Assembly: GCA_041920565.1 (NCBI GenBank)
Contig: JBHGXS010000022.1
Location: 1 to 64,000 of the forward strand
Reading direction: 5' to 3'
Length of the DNA: 64,000 bases
Source: JAGHKQ01 sp041920565
GTDB lineage: Bacteria; Bacillota; Bacilli; Bacillales; Bacillaceae_G
The notes beneath the pieces were generated by a model, which was not told where the DNA came from, did not search any database, and saw only the letters and a list, made by a program, of their open reading frames with translations. The translations under genes and the position numbers were made by a program. Of the stretch, positions 42,920 through 50,975 are shown piece after piece (position 1 is the first letter of the stretch; each line of letters starts with the position of its first letter).

Positions 42920-43496
42920 GGAATTAAGGCTTAATTTATATATCACGCAATTAATCCTTTTGAGTATAAGCGGCATTTTAGCATTTTTAATTTTTGATAA
43001 TGTAAAATCTCTCTTAGAATTATGGAAATGGCAGCCGTCATTGATTTTGCTGTTAGGTGGAGGAACTGCATTTCTTATTGTCGGAATTGATTTTTTAGCA
43101 ATGAAGGTGCTTCCGGAAAGCTGGTTTGATGACGGCGGAATAAACGAGAGAATGTTTCGTAACATTTCGGTTCCGCACTTATTATTCCTGACGCTGTTTA
43201 TCGGGTTTGCAGAAGAGCTGCTGTTTAGAGGAATCATTCAAACGCGATTTGGAATCGGAATTGCAAGTGTAATCTTCGCAGTACTGCATGTACGGTACAT
43301 TACAAAACCATTTTTATTTTCATTTGTGATGATTATAAGCATCGGATTTGGGCTATTGTTTGAATATACGCAGAATTTATTTATAACTATATTTGCTCAC
43401 TTTCTTGTAGACTTTATAATGGGATTGTATTTAAGGAAAGAACAAGTTACAAAAAGTGATGGTGAGTCAGATGAGGAAACCAGCGATGCAGGGTAG
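42879..43496 (+). CDS. ypbD: CPBP family intramembrane metalloprotease YpbD
   Basis: The 205-residue membrane protein has the Abi/CPBP motifs EELLFRGIIQ, AVLHVRY and FAHFLVDF, which supply the glutamates and histidines of the intramembrane active site. The substrate is unknown. It overlaps recQ by 41 bases, with GAGGG before the ATG. Confidence 0.9.
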   Translation: MIKQRDLIQTMTDKELRLNLYITQLILLSISGILAFLIFDNVKSLLELWKWQPSLILLLGGGTAFLIVGIDFLAMKVLPESWFDDGGINERMFRNISVPHLLFLTLFIGFAEELLFRGIIQTRFGIGIASVIFAVLHVRYITKPFLFSFVMIISIGFGLLFEYTQNLFITIFAHFLVDFIMGLYLRKEQVTKSDGESDEETSDAG

Positions 43497-44019
43497 CACA
43501 GAAAAAGCAAACCGCAAGGATGAGCTCGATGTATTGCAACTGCCTCCAAGAAGCGAGGTTCATGATGAAAGAGGCCATAGAAGAGGCTCTAAGCTCCGCA
43601 TTAGGCATCCTGTGGTCCGTATTTTATCTGTATTATTTATTTCGTTGCCTATTATGATTTTAAGTTTTAAGTATTATATGGACAACAAGAAGAAGGAACA
43701 TCCGATTTCAATAAAATTTGAATCAAAAGAGTTTGAGCAAATCTTTTTCGATACAAAGAAAGTGGTAAGTCAAAAAGTTAAGGCAGAACAACCGATGCTG
43801 GAAGAAAAGAAAATGGAGTCTGTGAATGAAAACGAAAAACAGCCTGAGCCATTTTTGTTTCACACTGTTCAAGAAGGGGAAACCATGTATACAATCTCGA
43901 TGAAATATTTTAACAGCCGCAATGGTGAACGGCTGATTCGCGAGGCAAACGGATTATCGTCTAATACAGTGCAGCCGGGACAAGTATTGAAAATTCCGAA
44001 AGAAAAAGCTGCGTCATAA
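43471..44019 (+). CDS. ypbE: LysM-domain membrane protein YpbE
   Basis: The 182-residue protein has a basic cytoplasmic N-terminus, one membrane segment (about residues 45-65) and an extracytoplasmic C-terminal LysM domain (FHTVQEGETMYTISMKYF). It matches YpbE in position and layout. The start at 43471 follows GGTGAG; it overlaps ypbD by 26 bases. Confidence 0.85.
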   Translation: MRKPAMQGSTEKANRKDELDVLQLPPRSEVHDERGHRRGSKLRIRHPVVRILSVLFISLPIMILSFKYYMDNKKKEHPISIKFESKEFEQIFFDTKKVVSQKVKAEQPMLEEKKMESVNENEKQPEPFLFHTVQEGETMYTISMKYFNSRNGERLIREANGLSSNTVQPGQVLKIPKEKAAS

Positions 44020-44141
44020 ATTCTTCAAATAACATCCAAGATTTATGTATTGATAAATAGAAAAATATGGTATAAACAAGGTGCAGGAATTATCACGAAA
44101 ATATCATATCACTTTCCACTTTTGATGAAACGGACAAGCTT

Positions 44142-44246
44142 ATGAGACGCATGGTCATAAAAGTGAAGAAAAATAAAAACATAAACAAATTTATTCAAAA
44201 GCTCGAAGAAGCCGGCTTTAAGGTGCTCGATATTCAAGAAGATTAA
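44142..44246 (+). CDS. Small ORF, possibly the tail of a frameshifted gene
   Basis: An ATG at 44142 opens 34 codons (MRRMVIKVKKNKNINKF to the end EAGFKVLDIQED) just before a strong terminator, but it has no ribosome binding site. The same frame is open upstream without a start codon, and a GTG-initiated frame (44081) ends at TTT TGA (44120-44125) exactly where a +1 shift would join this frame. It is either a small gene, a broken gene or a frameshifting one. Confidence 0.4.
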   Translation: MRRMVIKVKKNKNINKFIQKLEEAGFKVLDIQED

Positions 44247-44247
44247 A

Positions 44248-44290
44248 AAAACCTTCCGATACAGAAATGTGTATCGGAAGGTTTTTTATT
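44248..44290 (+). terminator. Terminator of ypbB-recQ-ypbD-ypbE and the small ORF
   Basis: AACCTTCCGATACA and TGTATCGGAAGGTT form a 14-base stem followed by six Ts. Confidence 0.9.
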
Positions 44291-44339
44291 GCAAGATAAG
44301 GAAGCATGACGTTTAAGGAACAGTATTGAACCTTTGATA

Positions 44340-44515
44340 TTTTTGTGCGATCTCTGGTATTTCCGCCTAGCTTCCACCTTAGACCTGTCCCGCACACAGT
44401 GAAACTCCATCAGCTGATGGTTAGTTGAATCAATCGGGTTCTTGGTGTCGGCTGCTTCCACTTGTAATGGGATTTTGCTGACAGTTAGGGCGGAATAAAA
44501 GCAAAAAGCGCTTTT
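44340..44515. other. Unexplained intergenic segment bounded by inverted repeats
   Basis: In the 430-base gap before ypbG, TATTTCCGCCTA (about 44348) and TAGGGCGGAATA (about 44488) are inverted relatives of each other. Between them lies the perfect palindrome CCATCAGCTGATGG. No frame codes convincingly on either strand. It may be a MITE-like remnant or a structured RNA. Confidence 0.4.
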
Positions 44516-44724
44516 AGGGAGAAAGAACACCAGGAAAGCTTCTATGAATAAGCTGAGTCGCACCGCGCGGTTTGTGCGCGTGGCGTTTTCCAGAAGAAAC
44601 TAACAACGGGTGGAAAAGCTTTTCTTATACAATCTTGTTTTTTTATATTTTTTTTACAATGTGTTATTATTTGTATAGGTTATTTAATAGCAAATGTATA
44701 ACTATATTGCAAGGGGAAAAAAGA

Positions 44725-45501
44725 ATGATTTTTTTACTTATAATTGTAGCTGCTGCATGTGCCGCAGTTTTCTTCTTTTTCTTACATATGTATAGAGAAG
44801 CGCATAAAAATACTCTATCGGAACAAGTGATAGCTTTCCCGGATTTTCCGGAAAGTTTTGGAGAAGTTGTTGTTTTTTTTATTTCTGATATTCATAAAAG
44901 GAAAGTAGCACGTGAAATTGCGGCTCAAGCGAAAGGGCGAGCAGACTTGGTTATCATAGGAGGAGACTTAGTAGAGCGGGGAGTGTCACTCGAACAAGTC
45001 TCTGAAAATATAAAAATCTTATCTGAAATCGGACCAACATACTTCGTTTGGGGCAATAACGATTACGAGGTTGACTATCATGAACTCGACGCCATATTGC
45101 TTGATCATAAGGTTAAAATATTAGATAATACTGCAGTCTTGTTTGAATCGGAAGAGGGAGAGAAATTGAACATTTTGGGTGTAGATGACGTTGCGCTCGA
45201 ACGAGATAGGCTGGATTTAGCATTAGCGGATTGTGAAGAAGAATCTTTTCGCATTTTGGTCAGTCATAACCCGGAGATTATTGATAAACTTTCGGAACAA
45301 GCTCGTGTTCGTCTCGTATTAAGCGGACATACACATGGGGGACAAATTCGATTGTTTCACTTTAGAAGATATTTAAAGAGCGGAGTTTATCAATATCCTC
45401 ATACTACATTGTTTGTAAGCAATGGATACGGGACGACGCTGTTGCCGTTAAGGCTTGGTGCACCTGCGCAAACCCATTTAATTACTATAAAAAAATTGTG
45501 A
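44725..45501 (+). CDS. ypbG: Membrane-anchored calcineurin-like phosphoesterase YpbG
   Basis: The 258-residue protein has one N-terminal membrane helix and a metallophosphoesterase domain with the metal-binding motifs SDIHK, GGDLVERG, GNNDYE, SHNPE and SGHTHGGQ. The substrate is unknown. The ATG at 44725 follows AAGGGG; longer frames upstream run into the unexplained segment. Confidence 0.9.
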   Translation: MIFLLIIVAAACAAVFFFFLHMYREAHKNTLSEQVIAFPDFPESFGEVVVFFISDIHKRKVAREIAAQAKGRADLVIIGGDLVERGVSLEQVSENIKILSEIGPTYFVWGNNDYEVDYHELDAILLDHKVKILDNTAVLFESEEGEKLNILGVDDVALERDRLDLALADCEEESFRILVSHNPEIIDKLSEQARVRLVLSGHTHGGQIRLFHFRRYLKSGVYQYPHTTLFVSNGYGTTLLPLRLGAPAQTHLITIKKL

Positions 45502-45527
45502 CGTTTATTATAAGGTGGGAAAGATCG

Positions 45528-46433
45528 ATGCCAACTTCAAAGGGGAAATACAATATAAAAGCAGTTTCAAATATGCTTGGGATTCAGCCGGGAACGCTTC
45601 GGGCGTGGGAGAGACGATATCAAATCATTGCTCCGAAACGAAATGAAGCCGGCCATCGTTTATATACGGAAGAGCATGTAAATATATTAAAGTGGCTTAT
45701 CGGAAAGGTAAACGAGGGCTTTACAATCGGTCAAGCAGTGAGCTTGTTGGAAAACAGTCAAATGAACAATCAATTTTTAATAGATCGGGAAGATAACCGC
45801 GCTGATATGCTGGCCGATGGAATTCTTCATTCGCTATTAAAATTTGATGAAGGAAAAGCGCATGAGTATTTAAATGAGGCATTCAGTTTATTTTCTATAG
45901 ATAAGGTAACGATGGATATTTTAGCAAGTGTACTAGTAAAGATAGGACAACTTTGGATGGATAAAAAAATTACAAGCGCCCATGAGCACTATGCATCTTC
46001 CTTTTTACGTTCGCGTATTGGGATGATTTATCATAACTTGCCGGTCAATGCGGTTCTTCCGAAAGCAGTCGCTGTTTGCGGACCTGGGGAGTCTCATGAA
46101 CTGGGTCTGCTAATATTTACCACTTATTTAAGACGCAAAGGATTTCAAGTGATTTATTTAGGGGCAAGTGTGGCGGAAAAAGATATTGATGTTATTATAG
46201 AGGAAGTAAAACCGAAGTTTCTGTTTTTATCCTGCACATTGCAAAAAAATGTTGTAGGAACCATAAAACTTGCAAATCGCCTCCGAGAGGAATATGATTA
46301 TCTTTCAGTAGGTCTTGGAGGTACTGGCTTTATTGACCTACTGGAGCAGGAAAAAGAGGCAATTAAAGAGTATCTGGTAGGTAACACGAAAGAGCAATGG
46401 GATGAATGGATCAAGAGCAGGATGGCGGTCTGA
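45528..46433 (+). CDS. MerR-family regulator with B12-binding domain (LitR/CarH-like)
   Basis: The 301-residue protein has an N-terminal MerR helix-turn-helix (YNIKAVSNMLGIQPGTLRAWERRY), a B12-binding four-helix cap with the W-x9-EH motif (Trp143, Glu153-His154) and a Rossmann B12 domain with the ExHxxG ligand motif in GESHELG (His190). This is the layout of LitR/CarH photoreceptors, in which adenosylcobalamin holds the repressor on DNA in the dark. The residue after Trp143 is Met, where Thermus CarH has the second axial His. AAGGTGGG precedes the ATG at 45528. Confidence 0.88.
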   Translation: MPTSKGKYNIKAVSNMLGIQPGTLRAWERRYQIIAPKRNEAGHRLYTEEHVNILKWLIGKVNEGFTIGQAVSLLENSQMNNQFLIDREDNRADMLADGILHSLLKFDEGKAHEYLNEAFSLFSIDKVTMDILASVLVKIGQLWMDKKITSAHEHYASSFLRSRIGMIYHNLPVNAVLPKAVAVCGPGESHELGLLIFTTYLRRKGFQVIYLGASVAEKDIDVIIEEVKPKFLFLSCTLQKNVVGTIKLANRLREEYDYLSVGLGGTGFIDLLEQEKEAIKEYLVGNTKEQWDEWIKSRMAV

Positions 46434-46514
46434 GTAAAGAACTCCCGGCAAGAAGAACCATCTATTTTCTTTCTCATATAATGAAGGTATGCAGGACGGT
46501 AAGGAGGTTTAGAG

Positions 46515-47123
46515 ATGAGGCTTGAGCGTCTGAACTACAATAAAATAAAAATCTTTCTAACATTTGACGATTTATTGGAACGAGGTCTTACAAAAGAGGA
46601 CTTATGGCAAAACGCTCCTAAAGTGCAGCAATTGTTTCGTGATATGATGAACGAAGCAAGCAAAGAACTAGGGTTTGAAGCAGACGGACCCATTGCGGTA
46701 GAAGTATTTTCGCTGCAAGCGCAAGGAATGGTTGTAATTGTTACAAAAGAACACCAAGATTCAGAATTAGATGAAGATTTCAGTGATGAGTTTATTGAAA
46801 TGCAGGTTACACTCGATGAGAGTGATGATATACTGTATGAGTTTTCCAGCTTTGAAGATATTATTTCCCTGGCAGAATCTTTGCATCCTTTAGGAATTAC
46901 GGGAGGAAGATTATACTCTTATCAAAACCGCTTTTATTTACTGCTTGATGAAGAAGCGTCTTGTCTTTCAAACGAAACCCTCATTGCTATACTGGCGGAA
47001 TATGGGAATTCTGCTACCATTACCATTTATCGATTGATGGAATACGGTAAAGAATTGATGAAGGAAAATGCTATCGATCAGCTTTACCAATATTTTATTG
47101 CAAGCAAAAAACCTCAACTGTAA
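46515..47123 (+). CDS. mecB: Adaptor protein MecB/YpbH (MecA paralogue)
   Basis: The 202-residue protein has the MecA-family N-terminal domain (MRLERLNYNKIKIFLTFDDL), an acidic linker (residues about 78-100) and the C-terminal ClpC-binding domain (FSSFEDIISLAESL, YLLLD). It delivers substrates to ClpC. AAGGAGG precedes the ATG and a terminator follows. Confidence 0.93.
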   Translation: MRLERLNYNKIKIFLTFDDLLERGLTKEDLWQNAPKVQQLFRDMMNEASKELGFEADGPIAVEVFSLQAQGMVVIVTKEHQDSELDEDFSDEFIEMQVTLDESDDILYEFSSFEDIISLAESLHPLGITGGRLYSYQNRFYLLLDEEASCLSNETLIAILAEYGNSATITIYRLMEYGKELMKENAIDQLYQYFIASKKPQL

Positions 47124-47141
47124 TAAGCTGAGGTTTTTTGC
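47106..47141 (+). terminator. Terminator of mecB
   Basis: AAAACCTCA and TGAGGTTTT arms overlap the last codons and are followed by Ts. Confidence 0.85.
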
Positions 47142-47257
47142 TGTTTTTACCCGCTTTTTGGTTTCTCACGCAGCCGCCGAAGAGTTGAAAGTGATAAAAG
47201 TTTTAAAAAAATAATACTTTTTACTTTTCGATTTTAACAAAAAACACTATAATAATG

Positions 47258-47272
47258 TTGCAAGCGTTTACA
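47258..47272. promoter_or_regulatory. cre site (CcpA) upstream of glutamate dehydrogenase
   Basis: TTGCAAGCGTTTACA matches every defined position of the Bacillus cre consensus WTGNAANCGNWNNCW. It starts five bases after a TATAAT (47248-47253), so it covers the likely transcription start; CcpA binding would repress in glucose. Confidence 0.7.
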
Positions 47273-47386
47273 AATTTATTTTGAAAATAAATTAAAGTTT
47301 GTTTTTTCTTTGCATAAGGAATATAACGTTGTATACTAGGCATGAAGATTATTAAACAAGTGAATGTTACAGGGGGTTTACTTATC

Positions 47387-48667
47387 ATGGTAGCCGAAAA
47401 GTCAGGAGATCGTAAACAACAAAGGGAAGAACATTTAGATGTGTTGAAATCGACGCAAACGGTTATTAAAGAAGCGCTTGAGAAGCTTGGATATCCTCAA
47501 GAGGTATATGAATTATTAAAAGAACCAATTCGAATGATGACTGTAAAAATACCAGTTCGCATGGATGATGGTACAGTTAAAATATTTACAGGCTACCGTG
47601 CACAGCACAACGATGCCGTTGGTCCTACAAAAGGCGGAATCCGCTTTCATCCGAATGTAACAGAAAATGAAGTAAAAGCATTGTCTATTTGGATGAGTTT
47701 AAAATGCGGAATTGTAGATTTGCCATATGGAGGCGGAAAAGGCGGCATTATCTGTGATCCTCGTGAAATGTCTTTCCGTGAATTAGAGCGTTTGAGCCGC
47801 GGGTATGTGCGAGCAATCAGCCAAATCGTCGGACCGACTAAAGATATTCCGGCTCCGGACGTATTTACAAACTCCCAAATCATGGCATGGATGATGGACG
47901 AGTACAGCAGAATTGACGAATTTAACTCACCTGGTTTCATTACAGGCAAGCCGCTTGTGTTGGGTGGCTCTCACGGCCGCGAAACGGCAACTGCTAAGGG
48001 TGTAACAATTTGTATCCGCGAAGCTGCCAAAAAACGCGGCATTAATTTAAAAGGCGCTCGTGTAGTTGTACAAGGCTTTGGAAATGCAGGAAGCTTCTTA
48101 TCGAAATTTATGCACGATGCAGGTGCGAAAGTAGTCGGTATTTCTGATGCATACGGCGCTTTATATGATCCAAACGGTTTAGACATCGACTACTTATTGG
48201 ATCGACGTGACAGCTTCGGAACGGTAACAAAACTGTTTAAAAATACTATATCTAATAAAGAGCTGCTGGAGCTTGAATGCGATATTTTGGTTCCTGCTGC
48301 GATTGAAAACCAAATTACAGAAGAAAACGCACCAAACATTAAAGCGAAAATTGTAGTCGAAGCAGCAAACGGGCCGACAACGTTAGAAGCAACAAAAATT
48401 TTGACAGAGCGCGGCATTCTTTTAGTTCCGGACGTATTAGCAAGTGCCGGCGGTGTAACCGTATCTTATTTTGAGTGGGTGCAAAATAACCAAGGCTACT
48501 ACTGGACGGAAGAAGAAGTAGAAGAAAAATTAGAAAAAGTTATGGTAAAATCGTTCAATGCGATTTACGATACAGCTCAAATTCGCAAAGTGAACATGCG
48601 TCTCGCAGCATATATGGTCGGCGTGCGCAAGATGGCAGAAGCAAGCCGTTTCCGCGGTTGGGTGTAA
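47387..48667 (+). CDS. gudB: NAD-dependent glutamate dehydrogenase (GudB/RocG)
   Basis: The 426-residue enzyme has the catalytic Lys region YGGGKGGIICDPRE, the PAPDVFTNSQIMAWMMDEYS block and the nucleotide-binding VVQGFGNAGS. It oxidatively deaminates glutamate. The position after mecB is that of gudB in B. subtilis; there is no sign of the internal duplication that inactivates gudB in laboratory strains. The upstream cre site is a feature of the CcpA-repressed paralogue rocG, so the regulation may be mixed. GGGGG is ten bases before the ATG at 47387. Confidence 0.93.
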   Translation: MVAEKSGDRKQQREEHLDVLKSTQTVIKEALEKLGYPQEVYELLKEPIRMMTVKIPVRMDDGTVKIFTGYRAQHNDAVGPTKGGIRFHPNVTENEVKALSIWMSLKCGIVDLPYGGGKGGIICDPREMSFRELERLSRGYVRAISQIVGPTKDIPAPDVFTNSQIMAWMMDEYSRIDEFNSPGFITGKPLVLGGSHGRETATAKGVTICIREAAKKRGINLKGARVVVQGFGNAGSFLSKFMHDAGAKVVGISDAYGALYDPNGLDIDYLLDRRDSFGTVTKLFKNTISNKELLELECDILVPAAIENQITEENAPNIKAKIVVEAANGPTTLEATKILTERGILLVPDVLASAGGVTVSYFEWVQNNQGYYWTEEEVEEKLEKVMVKSFNAIYDTAQIRKVNMRLAAYMVGVRKMAEASRFRGWV

Positions 48668-48727
48668 GATACATCTCCCATTAGCGGTTATCGGGATCCT
48701 TAGCTGGCGGACGGAACAAATAAATTA

Positions 48728-48771
48728 TAAAAAAGTCACGATTCCTACAAAAAAGGTCGTGGCTTTTTTTG
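48728..48771 (+). terminator. Terminator of the glutamate dehydrogenase gene
   Basis: AAAAAGTCACGA and TCGTGGCTTTTT pair with one G-T and end in Ts. Confidence 0.85.
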
Positions 48772-48846
48772 TACACTGTTTTAAAATTTCATGTAATGTA
48801 GAAATGAGATGAATTGTCCAATAAAATCCCTTTGCCGAAAAAATAC

Positions 48847-48860
48847 AGAAAATATGTTCG
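48847..48860. promoter_or_regulatory. LexA/SOS-box-like site 1
   Basis: AGAAAATATGTTCG matches 12 of 14 positions of CGAACATATGTTCG, the Bacillus SOS box, upstream of the promoter of the 70-aa gene. Confidence 0.55.
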
Positions 48861-48870
48861 TTTTTAGATA

Positions 48871-48884
48871 AGAACACTTGTTCG
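48871..48884. promoter_or_regulatory. LexA/SOS-box site 2, overlapping the -35
   Basis: AGAACACTTGTTCG contains the core GAAC-N4-GTTC of the Bacillus LexA box and overlaps the -35 hexamer of the next gene, an ideal repression position. Confidence 0.7.
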
Positions 48885-48906
48885 TGTTCTGGATTTGTGC
48901 TATAAT
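48878..48906 (+). promoter_or_regulatory. SigA promoter of the 70-aa membrane protein gene
   Basis: TTGTTC (48878-48883), a 17-base spacer and TATAAT (48901-48906) make a good vegetative promoter covered by SOS box 2. Confidence 0.75.
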
Positions 48907-48963
48907 TTAATCAAACACAAGAAATCGAAGGATGAATTGATGATAAAAGGTGAGGGATAAAAT

Positions 48964-49176
48964 ATGATTCACAACAGTTTAACAATGCCCCGATCAGCAG
49001 AAAAGGAAACAAAACAGGAGTTAACACTGAGAAAAACAATAAATCATATTAATAAGTTTTTTGGCTTGGAGACTGTATCTGATCGTATTTGGTTTTACGG
49101 TGTATACGGATTTTCTTCAATCATTTTGTTTGTAACCTTTGTTCTCTCAAACATCTTGGATGCCTTTCGTGGATAA
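48964..49176 (+). CDS. Small single-pass membrane protein, predicted SOS-induced
   Basis: The 70-residue product has a charged N-terminal cytoplasmic-type region (about 1-42) and one membrane segment near the C-terminus (about 45-65, VYGFSSIILFVTFVLSNIL), ending DAFRG. AAGGTGAGGG precedes the ATG. No family is recognised: it lacks the LysM domain and N-terminal anchor of YneA and differs from staphylococcal SosA, whose membrane helix is N-terminal. Its promoter carries two LexA-type boxes, suggesting induction by DNA damage. A checkpoint or toxin-like role is only a hypothesis. Confidence 0.75.
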   Translation: MIHNSLTMPRSAEKETKQELTLRKTINHINKFFGLETVSDRIWFYGVYGFSSIILFVTFVLSNILDAFRG

Positions 49177-49190
49177 TAAAGTTCATTCTA

Positions 49191-49219
49191 TTGGGACAAT
49201 ACAGCTGCATACATATAAG
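49191..49219 (+). promoter_or_regulatory. Candidate promoter of the amidase gene
   Basis: TTGGGA (49191-49196) and TATAAG (49214-49219) are 17 bases apart in the short gap before the amidase gene. Confidence 0.45.
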
Positions 49220-49281
49220 TTACAGGCGGGCTACGGGTTCGATTGAATTAGGAGCGAATTCTGCTGATGGAGTTGAGAGAC

Positions 49282-49809
49282 ATGAGGTTCCCTATTGATC
49301 GAAATTATATACAATATGGTAATTCCAGACCGGGCAAAAGGTTGTCGAAGGTGAGGTTTATTGTATGTCACGATACGGGCAATCCGGGAAGCACAGCAAT
49401 CGGCAATCGCAATTATTTTAATGAAAATCAGCCAAAATCTTCTGCTCATGCATTTATAGACGATAAGCAGATTTTAGAAATGATTCCTTTAGACGAGGTG
49501 GCCTACCACGTCCGGTATAGTGTGCCGAATGACAATGAGATTTTTGGGTATGACTCAAACAGTGCGGCTATAGGGGTTGAGTTGTGCTATGGTGGAAATG
49601 TAAATTTTTGGGAAGCGTATACCCGGTTTGTATGGTATCATGCTTATTTATGCCAACGATTCGGATTAAATCCGAAAACAAAAATTGCCTCTCATAAACA
49701 ATTGGATCCGAAACGAAAAATCGATCCTATCAATGTATTGAGTCGGCAAGGAATCTCTTTTCAGCAATTTTTGAGTGATGTTTACCGTATGTATGTGTCG
49801 CTGCGATAG
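49282..49809 (+). CDS. N-acetylmuramoyl-L-alanine amidase, Amidase_2 fold
   Basis: The 175-residue enzyme has the zinc-binding His in VCHDTGNPGSTA, AIGVELCYGG with the conserved Glu, and the final SHKQLDPKRKIDP (His and Asp). It has no signal peptide and no wall-binding domain, as in phage-type XlyA/CwlA catalytic domains, so export may be holin-like or the enzyme may act in spores. GGAG is nine bases before the ATG at 49282. Confidence 0.88.
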   Translation: MRFPIDRNYIQYGNSRPGKRLSKVRFIVCHDTGNPGSTAIGNRNYFNENQPKSSAHAFIDDKQILEMIPLDEVAYHVRYSVPNDNEIFGYDSNSAAIGVELCYGGNVNFWEAYTRFVWYHAYLCQRFGLNPKTKIASHKQLDPKRKIDPINVLSRQGISFQQFLSDVYRMYVSLR

Positions 49810-49961
49810 CCAAAAAGAAAAAAGTGGAATACAAATAAATTGTGATACTGGCCTACTATAAGAAGTAGTTTTTTTATTTAGCGTGCATATTCTTTGACAT
49901 GTTCAAATTAAAGGATATATCATTGTTCGTATCACAGCAGGAACTCGGGAGTGAAGAAAAA

Positions 49962-50960
49962 GTGCAAGAAGAAAAAGCTATTATTATCGGCGGCGGACCG
50001 TGCGGCTTGGCAGCAGCTATCGCGCTTCAGAATATCGGAATCGATGCGCTGGTAATTGAAAAAGGGAATATTGTAAATGCCATTTATCATTATCCAACTC
50101 ATCAAACGTTTTTCTCTTCAAGCGAGAAGCTGGAAATTGGTGATGTTGCTTTTATTACTGAAAATCGAAAACCGGTTCGAAACCAAGCGTTAGCTTACTA
50201 TCGGGAAGTTGTAAAACGGAAACAGCTTCGCATCCATCCATTTGAAAAAGTAACAGAGGTATCCAAGCAAGAAAACGGTTCTTTTATTGTTCATTCACAA
50301 AAAGATGGTGAAGCAAAGAGCTACACTGCCAAGTACGTTATTGTTGCTACGGGGTACTATGATAATCCAAATTACATGAACGTACCTGGTGAAGATTTAC
50401 CAAAAGTCTCTCATTACTTTAAAGAAGCCCACCCGTATTTTGATCGTGATGTCGTGGTAATTGGGGGGAAAAATTCAAGTGTGGATGCGGCTTTAGAGCT
50501 TGTGAAAGCTGGAGCACGTGTTACCGTTTTGTATCGAGGAAGCACGTTCTCCACAAGTATTAAGCCTTGGATTTTGCCTGAATTTGAGTCATTGATTCGA
50601 AACGGGGCTATCACAATGGTATTTAACTCTTATGTGAAAGAAATCACAGAGGATAGCGTTATATACACGGTAGGAGATGAGACGTTTACGATCAAAAATG
50701 ACTTTGTCTTTGCTATGACCGGGTATCATCCTGACCATAGCTTTTTAACCAAAATGGGAGTAGGAATTGATAAGGAAACCGGCAGACCTATTTATAATGA
50801 AGACACAATGGAAACTAACGTGGAAGGAATTTTTATTGCGGGAGTCATCGCAGCTGGTAATAATGCGAATGAGATTTTCATCGAGAACGGCAGATTTCAT
50901 GGCGGACAAATCGCGCAAACTATTGAAACTCGTGAAAAAAGAGCCTCAAATAACAGATGA
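49962..50960 (+). CDS. ypdA: Bacillithiol disulfide reductase YpdA (Bdr)
   Basis: The 332-residue FAD/NAD(P)H enzyme has the FAD motif IIGGGPCGLAAAIAL (with the active-site Cys in GGPCGLA), NYPTHQTFFSSS-like YPTHQTFFSSSEKLE, VVVIGGKNSSVDAAL for NADPH and TNVEGIFIAGVIAAGNNA. It keeps bacillithiol reduced. The start is GTG at 49962, after GGGAGTG; this gives the standard N-terminus. Confidence 0.94.
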   Translation: MQEEKAIIIGGGPCGLAAAIALQNIGIDALVIEKGNIVNAIYHYPTHQTFFSSSEKLEIGDVAFITENRKPVRNQALAYYREVVKRKQLRIHPFEKVTEVSKQENGSFIVHSQKDGEAKSYTAKYVIVATGYYDNPNYMNVPGEDLPKVSHYFKEAHPYFDRDVVVIGGKNSSVDAALELVKAGARVTVLYRGSTFSTSIKPWILPEFESLIRNGAITMVFNSYVKEITEDSVIYTVGDETFTIKNDFVFAMTGYHPDHSFLTKMGVGIDKETGRPIYNEDTMETNVEGIFIAGVIAAGNNANEIFIENGRFHGGQIAQTIETREKRASNNR

Positions 50961-50975
50961 GGCTCTTTTTCTTTA
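50935..50975. terminator. Bidirectional terminator between ypdA and ansA
   Basis: AAAAAGAGCCTCA and TGAGGCTCTTTTT form a 13-base stem between the convergent genes. Confidence 0.9.

Noticed and set aside
44243..44563. 106-codon minus-strand ORF upstream of ypbG
   Set aside because: It covers a terminator and the inverted-repeat segment, has no ribosome binding site and resembles no family.
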